Positions 1 through 12,411 of a stretch of DNA of 64,000 nt are shown piece by piece (the first letter of the stretch is position 1; every line of letters starts with the position of its first letter). The notes beneath the pieces are model-generated. The model was given only the letters and a program-made list of their open reading frames with translations, had not been told where the DNA came from and ran no database searches. The translations under genes were made by a program, and so were the position numbers. Source of the stretch: Trichobilharzia szidati (taxonomy: Eukaryota; Platyhelminthes; Trematoda; Strigeidida; Schistosomatidae); assembly GCA_944472155.2 (NCBI GenBank), contig OX235279.1, forward strand, positions 55,153,564 to 55,217,563, given 5' to 3'.

Positions 1-3000
1 ACATACACTCACATATTCTCTCTTTTTTCCAATAAATTATGGAAATTGAGATAACAGACTTTCCTTTTATCATCAATAACCAGGTAATTGGGGAACTAAG
101 ACACTTTTCTTTCTCTTATATTATTTGTGAAATTGTGTGACTGTAAAAAACAGAAGTCATTTTAATGAGTACAGAATTTACAAGCAATTTTATCTCTGCC
201 ATATCACTTTGTTCCATCTCACCGAAAATTATAATAAGAGTGGAAGCAATTATTTCTCTATACACTCCTGTATTATGAATGAAGCTCAAATGTTCAGAAC
301 ATTATTTGCATCACACTAATTCTCCAGCTATGATTAACTCACTCCAGTTATATATAAAAGAAGAAAGTGTACCAAAAGTTATGCATATAAACCATTTATC
401 AAGATGATTGTATGTTTATGAACATATCTGATTTGTACGGATTCATTTATGAGGTATACATTAGAATGAAATTTTTGGGCTTGTTAAGCTCCTAATAATT
501 TAATAAAATGTGCTGTGATGACTACTGAGGTGATATAATGAAATCATTCAGCAGTGATAAAATTACTGAGTCCAGCTCTTTCCCCTACATGAGTCCGCTG
601 TATCAGGCGCTGGTGTTAAAACAATGTAACTACCTGGTTAGCCTTTAAGTATAGATTAACTTCACACTTAACTGTAAGTATTGATCGTTCTTTCTACAAT
701 TTTGCATAAAATGTGATCGTTTTTATTATTTTGTAGTGTTGATTACATAGAAAATGGATATCTTAACATAGGAAAACATAAATATTTCATTAGAGACACC
801 ATTCTCCTCTATATTATAATCTATAGGCGTTCAGTAGTAGGTAATATACGCTTTTTCTTCATACTATTCAATATCGTACCGCCGTCTTTAAGTGAATAAT
901 AACTGAAAAGATCCTGTATTTTATGATGAGAGGTAACAGTTGTACGTAATGAAACTGATGAAAGGTACCAATTTACTGAACTATTATTTTTATCCAAGCG
1001 ACATCCATATGTTTTGGCTTACGAGTACTGTATTTACAAAAGTTAAATATTTTAAATATATACTTTGTCAAAAGAGCATGTACAGGCGATTGCTTACAAG
1101 TCTGACAGTCTGCATTTAAACCGCAAGTTAAAGATTTTAATTCTCTACACATGACAATGTTTGAACAGTCAAGTGATGATGAAGAGTTGGACGTCCAAAG
1201 GTGACAAGGAGGAGGTCGTATGGACAAGTGTGAAGCCAGCTGACAGAGATTGCAGATAATACAGTGAACTGGAAATGTGCTGCTGAAGTTGTACTCTTCT
1301 CTATTAACCCAAAAGAATAATAATACTATCCCGTGGTTAACTTTGAGCTCTTTCAAACTGCAAAGTGAACTGATAGAACTCATCACGTCATATAACTCTG
1401 AATGTTCCAACAACATTGAAACTCTGAGAAATTTTTATCTGCAGTGATTTAAACATCTCTTGGTTTATGTAATTTTAATTAAATTATTCATCAGTTACAC
1501 AGAATACTGACTCTTCATTTAGCAACCAGTGTCAATACAAATAAAACATTCTGTTTCAGTCAAAATAATACGATACTGGGCACATTTCAAGTCCCAGTAT
1601 ATTGATTAATGTTCAATGTACAACAATTTAAGAATTTAACCGACAAATCCTTCTCAATAAAAAATAAAGTTGAGCAATGCTATAGAGAATATTAGTTACT
1701 TACTTCATTAGACTTACTAATAGTACAAAAGATAGTTGATTCAGTTAAACAACTTCTAGACTTCCGTTATAATCTTACATTTTTTGGGTAACTTTGATAT
1801 TCCTACAGTTAAAACTACTACTCGTATTTACGGAATGAAATTTAGTTCTACTCTCACTGACTAAACTGTGCCGCTATTGCGGTAGTTAAGCAAACTCTAT
1901 ACGCTTTCTTAACTTTTTTATCTTGCAAAAACCTAGGTAACTCCCATTATATTTTCAGACTGTAATTATTCCAAATACTCACTTTTTTTTCCAAAGAAAC
2001 ATACTTTTTCATATCGTGGTTGTTAACCTCCAAAAACTATGTAGATCTTTTTTAAATGTATAAACTATTGAAAATTCAATCACTCCGGGCGTATTCCAAA
2101 ACATATACTCTATGTAAATTGTATTATACAGTTCTTCTGAAAAATACTGCCTAATTTTTCAACACAGTTTTTTCACCATGGTGACGAGTATCACAATCAA
2201 ACAAAATTGTTTATCAAAATTATTCTCTTTGCAAACGCCATCTGCACTAAAAAATAGTGTTTTTTCAAAGACTTTTCACGAAACATATGAGTAGTTTTTA
2301 CTTTGCACGTTTGAGAAATACTACACGGTTTGCTTTGTCCGTTTATTTAAAGCAACCACTTGAAAATATTACAGACGATTTTCCTTCATATCCATCAGTA
2401 ATCTTCATGAAACCTGATTCAATAAAATGGATAAGTTATTCAGCAAAATACTTATTACATGTGTTTGACCAATCCTCACTGCAATATTTCGCTCTCAGAC
2501 AATTAATTTTGACAAACTTGTGATGCGGACAACAAAATAAATAACCTATGATAATAGCTTAGAATATTGAATAAAAACGAATTGGGGATTCTCCTTCTGA
2601 TACTAGACAATACCAGTTTTTGGAAATTTCACAATTTCCAGACAACTCTTTCTGTTACATTATTGTACAAATAACGCATATAATTACTTCGCAAACCTAA
2701 AACAAACATCCATAACTTGCCGCAAAATATACTGCAGATACTCCAGAATAAAATTCTATTATTTTGACATCGATATTATTATAAATAGCATAGTTAAATT
2801 TCATGTGCTAATACAACTTGGATGTGACTAGCCTCAAAAACCCTACTCCTGTGATGACGTCACTTTTTCTTAAGGGGAAATTAATATCCACTTTTATTCA
2901 TGTTAATGGTTATCTGTGCAATTAATAACAGTTTGGAAACATTATTTTATATTTTGATAATGAAATCGTTTTCCAAAGTAATCAGTAATAAAAGTTAATA

Positions 3001-3033
3001 AAATTAATATGACATCACATGAACCCGTTGCTT
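1..3033. other. Intergenic, no gene recognised
   Basis: AT-rich sequence without a recognisable gene or transposon domain. The longest open frame (minus strand, 973-1416, 147 codons) has no motif I recognise, and its composition is like its surroundings. I see no tRNA or rRNA gene here. Confidence 0.5.
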
Positions 3034-4919
3034 TTGATTTATTCATTTCTTTGTCACCTATCTTCAAAAACTATTCATGCTATCCCTTTAAATATAAGCC
3101 AGTCGTAAAGTGTATCAGACGTATGACTGCACACTATATCTGGCCTCTACATGTACTCAAAAACTTCCAAACATGTATTTTCTGTTCTGGTCTCTTCTTC
3201 GCCTCTCTCATATTTTTGGCAGGTGCGTTTGTAACTAACACTTTTCTAGGGAGTTTATTGTTAAATAATAATAATAATAAACTGTTCACTTTTAAAAGAA
3301 TCAAAAGAAAACATTTTTCATGGTCACATTCGAGAAAAACAAAACAATTTATAGTCATTCCAATTGAGAGTGAAAACATTTCTGAACAATCTTATAGTTT
3401 CCAACTACTCCAATATATGCAAACTTACATGCTACAGAATAAAGCAGAAGGAAGTGTAATCAAAATAGTTTTGTCAACTTAATTACAGTGATGAAGTTGA
3501 AACCAATACTCAGTGATTGTCGTGCACTTTTCTGAAAAATGGAAATCTCTAATTAGCGGTGATGTTTTCATTGGATCATTTGAAGCTGAAACAGAGGCCA
3601 TCACAACTGAAAACAGCCTACACGAATAAAGACGACAAATTTCAGCAGAATAATTGTTTTGCAGTGGAAGAAATTCTCAGTGGAGAGAATTTCCAATAAC
3701 CACAGGATGTTGAGGCGATAGGTGTCTTCTATGGTTAAAAGCGATTACATTAGCAACAAAATATTGGTTCGTGGCGCCATGTGATGTTCTTGTGTAATGG
3801 AATGCAATGATCAGAATTTATGTATGATAGGAATCTTCTTTTACTATCAATTTGGTTGGACACAAACAACACAGCTTCGCATTATCGCATCGAAAATCTT
3901 TTGAGTACCGCCGTTTTATTTTTGAGGTGGTTGCGGTGGTTTAGTCAGTCTTAAGCAAAAAACTCACCGAATACTGACATCCCCTAAAGTGCTGACAACA
4001 AGGACTAAAAGGAATTTATTAACCAAGGTGTGTGTATTCGTCTTGAGATTGGCAGACTTTTAAGTTCTTCCAACCAATAACGACTGTCATTCAGATTTCA
4101 TTCCATTTTTATAAATTACATTGACTTCGAGCAACGCAAAGACAACTGGTTTTGCAGAATAATATGGTATCATCGTTTGCCTCCTCGGCTTTTCAGCCTA
4201 GAGAAATTAATTACGTTTATGTACAGAATAATTTTAACGTACTTGCAAATTTGACATTATGTCAGTTAACAGAAGACTCCTGACTTAGTAAACAGTGCTC
4301 AGAAATTGCATTCTTTTAGCTTGTACACAGAGATCACTTCACTGAAAGTATGCATGGAATGGGCAATAATTAAATTGCAGTCGGCCTTGTCCAATTAACT
4401 AGAAATGAGCATTGGTTTAACAGAACCAGATGAACTTCCTCTACTTAAAAATTAGAGGAATAATTTCTGATTCTCGAAAAAGTATTGAAAGGCAACGGTT
4501 GGACTGTGAAATTCAACAAGAAATGTGGAGTATGTGAAGATTCAAATGCGAACCAAATCACAGTGGAAAAGCAGCCCAGTCTTATACAACTCGATTTCGA
4601 AGGTGATAATATTGGAAGAATAGTTAACAGTAGATTGAATATCTCACTCGCCAGTATCTTTCCTACAGCTTAGTTGATTCCCGTTTATCAAACAACATGC
4701 TCCTTAGTACAATCACAGATACACTTTTAATGTTTGGTTTAACTGCATATACATATTTACACGTATCTCTGGTAGAATAACATTCAGAGAACAGAAAGGA
4801 TGACACACCTTCGATTCTCTGAACACAGACAACATAGTTCAGTTCTCAATTTTACCGAAGCTACCGTTATCCAACTTTTGAAACTGTATTTAAGTGTTCA
4901 GATAGAAGCAGTTATCAGT
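3034..4919 (+). repeat. Inverted duplication A, left copy
   Basis: This 1886-bp segment recurs in reverse orientation at 35512-37398 with almost the same length. The differences seen are small: a short ATT/AAT-tract change near 3270 and single substitutions such as the one near 3905. Sequence identity stops abruptly at both ends. I see no terminal inverted repeats, target duplication or transposase/RT motif, so it looks like a segmental duplication rather than a known element. Two small open frames (3009-3482, mostly inside, and 4485-4673) resemble no family I know. The second is open in both copies with one visible residue change (S/L), which says only that the copies are young. Confidence 0.85.
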
Positions 4920-6440
4920 CAATCCGTAGTCGTATGTCGATGCGATAATCCTTTCTTTTATCTGAACACATGATTAGTTTTCCTTCAACCTCTTCCCTTT
5001 TGCTATAATATAAGTTTGCTTTTCTTCATATGGTTTGGGTTACACTCACCTCATTATCATGGAACTAGTTAGTCACTTACCACCAACTTCTCACTTCATG
5101 TCTTTATTACACCATTGTTTTCCAAATATATCCAAACACTTATTTTCTAAAAATGAAGCTCTGTCTACAAGCTGTATAAGTGTAATATCTGAAAACCGCT
5201 TATTAATTTAAGAGTCTCCTGTCAACTGATAGCATATAGGTTAAGCTTTTCTCTGTACATATTCTTAATTGTGTTTTTATTTGAGTGTTGACTGAGCTGA
5301 GCAGAAATTGGAGAAATAAGTGGTGGCCTCATCTTATTCTGCACAAACTGCCATTTACACTTTATTCATAGACATCAAATCAGTTCCCCTGGAGAAATGA
5401 AGATCACTAGACGGACTAAATTGTAGCTGAACCACCACTCTCGTAATGATGGTTGCTTCACATTTCACCGAAAGCTTCTCTAGAAGTAATGTCAGTTTAC
5501 AGTAAACTGTCATTTTGTAACCAGTTATAATACGGTGTCTGTTGTTTTCATATACTTTTAGAAATTCCAGGCTAAGTGTATTTGTTCAGGAAACTATAAT
5601 GTCAGTAATGAACGAAATATAAACATATGAATAGTCCAACACTGGAAACACTGTGAATGTTTCATCTAACTGTTAGATAAAACCATATTGTACTGAAACA
5701 CATATATTTATATATATGTTTGACCTTGTTAACTTAGTATAGGGAAAGGCAATACAAATGAAGTTATGTTGAAATAATCAAAGCGATATAATTATGATAA
5801 GTTGATAATTCTATCAGAAATGAAAATGACCATGCTTCATGGGGTACTTGTCATTGTCGATAGTTTATTTTCTCTCATACCCTTTTACTTTTTAAATTAC
5901 ATAAATATATATTCATTTATATGTGACTTTTGTAAGCAGTTGTGTAGAGATCGAAGTGTATACAATGCACATAAACAAAATTAATTAAAATGGTAGAAAT
6001 ACGTGGAAAGTTGGCTTCACTGATTAGCTGAATAGGATAATGATGTTTCATTGTAAGATGATCAAAGATGATATTTTGAGTGCTTAGATTAGTACATTTA
6101 GTGAATGTACGAGAATGTTAATTTTCTGCCTTAGTGATTGGTCGATACATTGGAAGTCTATGAGCATTAAATGTATAATTCATGTTACTGTGTACATGCA
6201 AAAATAAGCGCACAATCAGGCGTTGTACGCAGTCTATGTTATAGATCATTTTGGATCACATCCGTTCGCTGTTGTCTAATTTGGTCTTTTGTTACTTGAT
6301 TGAAAGAGTAATATGGTGAGAAGAAACATACATTTTAAAATTAGTCAAGTATTTTAGCCCACTTTATTATTTTTACCTTATCCTCCCTTTTCACTCAAGT
6401 CATCAAAAATCAAATGACCCGGAAGGTGTCAGGTCATATA
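4920..6440. other. Intergenic, no gene recognised
   Basis: No gene, RNA or transposon domain recognised. The stretch runs into a short TA-rich tract (about 6436-6462) that abuts the 3' end of the RTE copy R1. RTE elements commonly end in such microsatellite-like tails. Confidence 0.45.
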
Positions 6441-6710
6441 TATATATACATACATATACAGTCTGTGTCTGTCTCTTTTCGACAGGAAACCTTGCACCCA
6501 TGTGCAGCAGTTCGAGTCACCACACTTCACTCAGCACACAAAGCAAGAGAAGAAAGTAAAAGGAAATGCAAAATAAAGATAGTAGACAGGGATATGAGAC
6601 AAAAGGAATAGTAATAACGAAGAGCAATATAGTTTCATTTGAAATCATAAGTCACAAGGAGTGGATGCATCTGCACCAGCCATTGAGAACGAATTTAAGC
6701 CATATCATTG

Positions 6711-7452
6711 CTATTGGTTTTCACCGTCCCGGGAACCGCAACCAGGAAGTTTACACCTTCCTACGTGGCTTAAACTAACTGTTGTGGATTTCATTGACTG
6801 GCGCCATGTTTTGGTTTGACCACCACTGGCTCTTTTCCAGCCTGACCCTTTGTCAGCTAACATTGCCCGTCGAGGAAGGCGATGGCTAGGCATGCGTAAC
6901 ACATGTCCTAACCATCTCAGTCGATGCAACTTCACAGCCTCGTCGATTGATTTCCCCTCCTTGCCTAGCACTCGACCGATGCATCACCTCAATACTACTC
7001 ACCCTATTATGCCACTTCACACGGGAGATAGAACGCAGGCATCTATGATCAAAGACAGCTAGCCTTTTCATGTCTTCCACTCTCAATGGCCAGGTCTCAC
7101 AGCCATAGAGGAGGACGGAGCCGACTGTTGAGCAGTACACCCACCCTTCGGTCGATAGCCGGATATCACGTCTACACCAGGGATGGCGTAAGTTGGCATA
7201 TGCGAAACGAGCCTTCTGTATCCGTGTTAAGATTTCGTCAGTGATCAACCCGTTGGGGCTGATACAACTTTCCAAACAAGTGAAGCGGCGAACGTGCTCT
7301 ACCACTTCACTCCCTGTTTCTAAGCTAGGAGTCAGTGTAGACCAGTCCTGCAGCATCATCTTACATTTGGCGGGAGCGAATCGCATGCCACACATTCGTA
7401 GATTACGGCTCAAGGTGTTCAGAAGACTGCATTTTGTCAGCGTCCTTGCCAA
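6711..7452 (-). pseudogene. R1 RT thumb and C-terminal region
   Basis: Two overlapping open segments (6886-7452 and 6711-6971) cover the end of the RT and the C-terminal region. Visible blocks are [25 protein letters not shown] and [11 protein letters not shown], typical of the RTE-type C-terminus. They lie in different frames, so at least one frameshift separates them. R2 (40703-41444) and R3 (57074-57816) hold the same segments. Confidence 0.85.
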
Positions 7453-7744
7453 GAAGGACTATATCATCTGCATATTCTAAGTCAACGAGAACATACCCTG
7501 GTAAAAAGTCAGTCCCTGAGTCTCTGAAGTGAGTTAGGGTTAAATCCATTAGTACATCTATGACGAAATTGAATAGAAATGGGGATAATGGGCATCCCTG
7601 ACGGACACCACTGGTTTCACCACTTCAGGCAGCAACTCACCGTAAGCTCTCACAGGGCTGACTGCATGAGTTCGAGTATAGTTCCTTGATCAGTGCAATG
7701 TATTTTCTCGGCATTCCCTTCACGGCTAAGCATCGCCATAGTAC

Positions 7745-8140
7745 CTATCGGTCGACAGAATCGAATGCTACCTTTAGGTCAAAAAATTTGACGATTGTTG
7801 GACGCCGGTAAGTATGCCTATGTTCCACAATCTGTCGAAGGGTGAAGATATGGTCAATACACCCTCTTCCTGGTCTAAAGCCTGTCTCTCGTGTTTGTTC
7901 CTCCCGCGGACCGCTTAGTTTGCGCCTTGTTATTGAGCCTAGAACTTTAGGTACCATATTAGTCAAGCTAATCCCCCTGTGATTATCACAAAAAGACTTG
8001 TCTCCCTTCTTATATATGGGGATGACTAATAACTTACACCAATCTGACGGGACTTCCTCTGATTCCCAGACGCTGCTTAGTACCTTAGTTAACGCAGACA
8101 GCAAACTGTCTCCAGCGTACTTAAATACCTCTGGAATCAT
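7745..8140 (-). pseudogene. R1 reverse transcriptase fragment (fingers/palm)
   Basis: Open segment of about 131 codons from the RTE-like reverse transcriptase. It contains the PIYKKGD and NHRGISL blocks of the fingers, the [12 protein letters not shown] motif, and the first catalytic block [13 protein letters not shown] (first palm aspartate). It ends at a stop directly after SVDR that is shared with R2 and R3. The catalytic YADD block is in sequence downstream on the minus strand but in another open segment. It is a fragment of a dead element, not a gene. Confidence 0.88.
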
Positions 8141-8723
8141 TCCATCGGGACCTGATGCTTTGCCTCATTTCAGACTAGTGACAGCCTTAGTAACCTCAGT
8201 TAGTGACGGAGGACCTGTGTCTATATCCCGTTCTGGGAGGTGTTGAATATTCGGTAAGTTGAGTGTGACTGTAGGCCAATTCAACTGCTCCTCAAAGTGT
8301 TCTTTCCAGCGTTCCAGTTGTCTATCCTGGGAGCTAATTAGGGTGCCATTTTCCTCAGAGATTGTTTCACTTATCGTTGTCTTTTACCACCTGTTTCCGT
8401 GACAAGTCTAAATATTTGTCTGGTGTTACCAATCGCCGATGCCTTTTCCATCTCTTTCGCTTTTGTCGCCCACCACTATTCACGGTCATTACGAAGACTT
8501 CTTGTCATTTCGCGTTCGAGTAGCTTTCGCTCCTCATCATAATCGGAGCTCGTCGGAATCAGTCTTCTTGCGTCAATTAGTTCGGATGAGGCGGTAGAGA
8601 TCCAATGGCTTTTAATTACTTTTGGTTCTAAGTTATTAACAGCTTTTGCAGCTGTGTCTATAGTTAACTGAATGTTGTGCCAGGCTACCTCAGGAGGAGT
8701 CCCGTTGTCGACCTCAGAAACTC

Positions 8724-8735
8724 GTTTCGCTATTT
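8724..8735 (+). repeat. Target-site duplication of nested PLE, left
   Basis: The 12-mer gtttcgctattt is repeated at 10247-10258. In the uninterrupted sister copy R2 the same 12-mer occurs once (about 42716-42727). This marks the insertion site and its duplication directly. Confidence 0.88.
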
Positions 8736-9799
8736 ATAGACAAAGAGATGGTGTGGCAATGGGGTCACCATTGGGTCCTTTACTTGCAGACTGCTTCTTG
8801 GCCAGTTTGGAGAATAATATTTTACGGCCTACTATCGACAGCTTCCATCTGTACCAAAGATACATTGATGATACTTTCATCGTATGTGACGAAAATAGCG
8901 ACATCGAATTGATAACCAAAGAGTTCAACAGCTGCCATCATGCCATCAAGTTCACGTCAGAATCAGAGAATAACTTGGAATTCCATTTTTTGGATGTTTT
9001 TCTAAAGAGGAGATCGGATGGCTCTCTTCAAAGATCAATCTACAGGAAACCAACATGGAATGGTCAATACACAAATTTCCATAGCTGGGTCCCTTTGAGA
9101 AGAAAGAGAAATCTGATCCATTCCTTATCCTCAAGAATAAGGAGGATATGTTCAAGTGATACAATCGTTGGGGAACTGGAGAGACTCAGACAAGTCCTCA
9201 TAGAGAATGGATATTCTCCAAGATTCATCGAGAAAAACATGAAGCCAAGGGAAAAACCCGAAAGAATACAGACGGTGCCGAAGAAACTACTGTTTATGAG
9301 TGTCGAATTTAGAGGTGATACCGCAGCTGAGATCCTGAAGAATCGCTTATGCAGATCACTGAGGAAAGCCTTCTTTATGGCTGAGCTACGTATCAACTTC
9401 TACAGCCGACAAATGATCAACGGGGGTGTGAAGGATAAACTACCGCTTTGGGCCACCTCAATGTGTGTTTATAAATTCACTTGCTCGTGTGGAGCTAGTT
9501 ATATTGGCCGCACAAAGCGCACGCTTTCCAAACGCATCTCTGAGCATTATCCGGCATGGTTAGCAAAGGGACAATGTAAGACAATTACTAGCTCAATTCT
9601 CGAGCATTTGGTGAACTCAGGCCACGTAGCTCCACCAGAATCCTCTTTCAAGATCATCTACAAAGTGAAGCCAAATGGTACAAAGGGCGTCAGGTTTCGG
9701 CTTTTGTGTATGGCGGAGGCTCTAGCAATTCATCAATACAACCCTGAACTCTGTATACAGAAAAAGTTTGTCCAGTCTCTTATTCTACCTTGGTCTTAA
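8736..9799 (+). pseudogene. PLE RT C-terminal half plus GIY-YIG endonuclease (5'-truncated)
   Basis: Uninterrupted frame of about 354 codons. It starts in RT motif B (GVAMGSPLGPLLADCF). Motif C follows as RYIDDTFIV, with the catalytic DD. The block FHFLDVFLKRR and the thumb region come next, then a C-terminal GIY-YIG nuclease with CVYKFTCSCGASYIGRT and RISEHYPAW. It lacks the N-terminal DKG-motif region and RT motifs up to A, so it cannot encode active RT. The open frame extends upstream to 8672, but those codons come from antisense R1 sequence and are not part of the PLE. Integrity of the remaining frame suggests a fairly young insertion. Confidence 0.92.
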
Positions 9800-10246
9800 C
9801 CTCCTCACTAATCGTTCCTTGTAAATAAAAAATTTTCTTTTTTCATTTTTTCTTTTCATTCTAATTTCACTTTTAGTTAGCTTTTGCTTTAATAATTAAT
9901 TCACTATTATCACTCTCATATGCTCCTTTTGTATATTTTCACACTTGTTAAATTGACACTCAAATACCTTTATTCTCACTTAATAGCAATTTTAAACTTA
10001 TCAAATTTCTATCTTTTTGCCGTTGAGTACCACGTAATTTTCAACTTCTAATTTTCACTTCTAAAGCCACTTCTGAGTAATTATATCAATTATGTCACCC
10101 CCTATTACTCAATAATAGGCCACTATATATTTTTGCAAGTATAAATACGATTGTACAGCCTCTGAAGATGATTTCGTCGATAAAGAAAATTTTCTTCGCT
10201 GAATCTGTCTTTTATTTTCTTCATGACTCAATGGGTATTTTCGGTG
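8736..10246 (+). mobile_element. 5'-truncated Penelope-like element inside R1
   Basis: A 1511-bp insertion with a precise empty site in R2. It begins inside the RT domain, so it is 5'-truncated. It continues through the GIY-YIG endonuclease and ends in a roughly 450-bp AT-rich 3' region without a clear gene. It is flanked by a 12-bp direct repeat. 5' truncation with a target duplication is expected of target-primed reverse transcription. It lies on the strand opposite to its host RTE. Confidence 0.92.
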
Positions 10247-10447
10247 GTTTCGCTATTTCTTCCTTAAATAGGGACTCAGTGTCTTGATCTAGTTGGGGAC
10301 GTAACTGTTTCGCTGCCATCAATTTCTTATGTCCATTTAGTCGTAAGCATAAACGTGCGTGAAGCAGATCATGATTGGAGTCTAGAAGGAGCGGCAGTCT
10401 TCTACTGACCCTCGCCAACGATACCCTATGGCTATGTGGTCTATCTG
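10247..10447 (-). mobile_element. R1, 5'-side remainder after PLE insertion
   Basis: Continuation of R1 beyond the nested PLE. It holds the end of the endonuclease domain ([14 protein letters not shown], where the family's usual SDH is SNH) and the linker to the RT. The first 12 bases are the right target duplication (10247-10258). Homology to R2 stops near 10447, so R1 is 5'-truncated and lacks most of the endonuclease. Confidence 0.85.
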
Positions 10448-12190
10448 TTACTGCTTTTGGGTTCTAGACACTCAAAAGCCCGTGAGCGATTACAGTAACG
10501 CAAAAGAGAGTGTAGTAGATTCAATTTGTTGATTGCCCGCCTATGTTTAACCAACTAGTCACGATGCGCAATTGAATGGGATCACTTCATGGTTGGACGA
10601 TGGAGGGGGGATGTGCTTACTGGAAATCTGCGTTATAATGACGTAGCTGTCAGTACATGGTTCGAGACTGAATGTGTGATATCTTCAAATCCACATTTGT
10701 AAATTACTTTGTTGCAGTTGGCAGCACTGAGATAAATGTGATGGAGTGGACAGTATGTAGGAGCATTGCTAGTTCGTTAAGCTGGAGTTCCATGAGTATG
10801 GGTTATTGCGTTATTAAATCTCTGGTAAACTGACAACTGTGAGCATACTGTTGTTGAGAATTAGTTAATATGTAATCCTAAAACATTCATTTAGCAGTTA
10901 ATATGACAATGAAATTTTAGCATATTCGGTAAGCGCATGTGATGATGCTCTCACCGTGTGGACTTGTCCCTCTTATATGCTAAGACTATTATTACCTGTT
11001 ATTACTTTAGTGTAACAATAGCCGTAACAAGGTGCAACACCGGCACATTTTTAGATACTGATTATCACGAGTAGGCTTTTTTAGCTAGCACAGTACCGAA
11101 AGGCATACTATGCAATATATGATTACTACGTTGGTATAATGACTTCGGTTATTGAGGTTTAAGTCATGGAACAAAGTTCCTGATCATGTCAGTGACCAAC
11201 TCACAAATTATACAGTTACTGAAACAACTAATAAAAATTCCAAGAATAGCATGATTCCAATTTTGTAATTAATAAATCAACTGAAAAATGACTAACCTCC
11301 ACAAGCTCCAACAAGCAAAGTATTTTCGCCAATGTGGTTCAAACGCCGATGTTAAGTCGAGATCTATATGTACACAACTAATCCGCACATCAGCACGTCG
11401 CGCTTATTTTAGTCTCACTGAAAAACTGAATGTGTCTCCTTTAGACAGTGATAAGGTGGTGTAACTTGGGTTATGGTACTGAATATTGCACAGTAGTTTT
11501 AAAGGTCACGCAGACATGATGAGTACACAGCGAGCTAAAACTTGTGGTAGTAATATGGAAATTATAAATGTTAACAAAAATAGAAGTAAACTCACTAGGT
11601 CCACTTTCTGCTACGTATATCTTCCTGCCATTTAGGAATCTACCATTAGTTTCAGTGACTGCATCTGCATTCGTATTATTTGAAATTTACATATGGTACC
11701 AAACCAAATAAGTGTCATCAGCAACAAGGGGAATGCACGGTTAAGAGCCCGCTAAAATGCTGTTACTTAAGAGGTGATAGAAAGGAACATTTTAAGGGTT
11801 TAACAGGAATTGATTAAGAAGGAGTAATCTGAAACCCACAACGGACAGGTAATGCCGAGTATTGCGACACACAATGCGTGGCAGATTAGTTTCAAATGTT
11901 AGTAAGCATTCAAGGTTGAGATTACAAAGCTCTGTGAATGCATGTATATAATCTAAATATCTCTGTGATGTGCTTAGTTAGCTAGTAGTGCCGACTCACA
12001 AAGCAGATCAACTATAAGGATGGTTCCAGCCAAACGCGTATTTCTAGCACATAGTTATGAATGTTAAGAAGGGTGGTTTAGTCAAACATGCAGAAAGCTA
12101 TTCATCCTCCACTGAATGTGAATAGGAAATACAAGCTAGTCTTTCAGTTTCCCTTTAAATCTACTGAAAGTTAGTTCACAATTAATGAGA
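10448..12190. other. Intergenic, no gene recognised
   Basis: Mixed AT-rich sequence between R1 and the complete PLE. No open frame of note and no retroelement, tRNA or host-gene motif recognised. Confidence 0.45.
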
Positions 12191-12203
12191 GGATTCAATT
12201 AAG
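12191..12203 (+). repeat. Target-site duplication of PLE2, left
   Basis: The 13-mer ggattcaattaag recurs at 15266-15278, immediately after the right terminal inverted repeat. The pair brackets a 3062-bp element. Confidence 0.75.
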
Positions 12204-12250
12204 ATTTGATAGTGTGGAAAATTCCCATATTATGAATTAAAAGTCAATCT

Positions 12251-12349
12251 GAACGAAGAATATTCTTTTCAGTAATTTCTCTTCAGGTTCTTACAATTAT
12301 AAAATATAATATTTGTTGTCGTTACAATAAAGGCCAGTTATGCGGCAGA
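12251..12349 (+). repeat. PLE2 terminal inverted repeat, left arm
   Basis: A 99-bp arm, inverse complement of 15167-15265 with two or three mismatches. It begins gaacgaagaatattc and ends ttgtgcggcaga-like (tatgcggcaga on this side). It may carry the element's promoter or terminal processing signals. No hammerhead core is evident in it. Confidence 0.88.
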
Positions 12350-12411
12350 AAAATTGATATCCTAAACTCTATTGGAAATCATTACGTAGAAACAGAATAC
12401 CACAAAGTAAA

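Larger units (their letters stand above)
6455..8735 (-). mobile_element. RTE-type non-LTR retrotransposon R1, 3' part
   Basis: Degenerate non-LTR retrotransposon read on the minus strand. It carries the RT region around the FRPGRG motif, the RT catalytic core and the C-terminal region with an RWLGHVLRM motif. It is near-identical to R2 (40470-44080) and R3 (56126-58056, plus). R1 is interrupted at 8735 by a Penelope-like element and resumes at 10247. The 3' end lies near 6455, next to a TA-rich tract. In-frame stops after AFDSVDR and before GKASGPDG, plus a frameshift after the YADD region, make it non-coding. The same lesions occur in all copies. Assignment to the RTE clade (SR2/Perere-like) rests on motif order and the C-terminal signature, not on a database search. 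Confidence 0.9.

Noticed and set aside
973..1416. 147-codon minus-strand open frame
   Set aside because: No recognised domain, no homology cue and no splice context; length is possible by chance in 64 kb.
4485..4673. 62-codon open frame conserved in both A copies as a possible small gene
   Set aside because: Conservation is explained by the recent duplication; all of A is equally similar, coding or not.
7193..7480. Plus-strand open frames inside R1 (repeated within R2 and R3)
   Set aside because: Antisense shadows of the RTE reading frame.
8672..8735. N-terminal 21 codons of the open frame that contains the nested PLE
   Set aside because: These codons are antisense R1 sequence fused by the insertion, not PLE protein.
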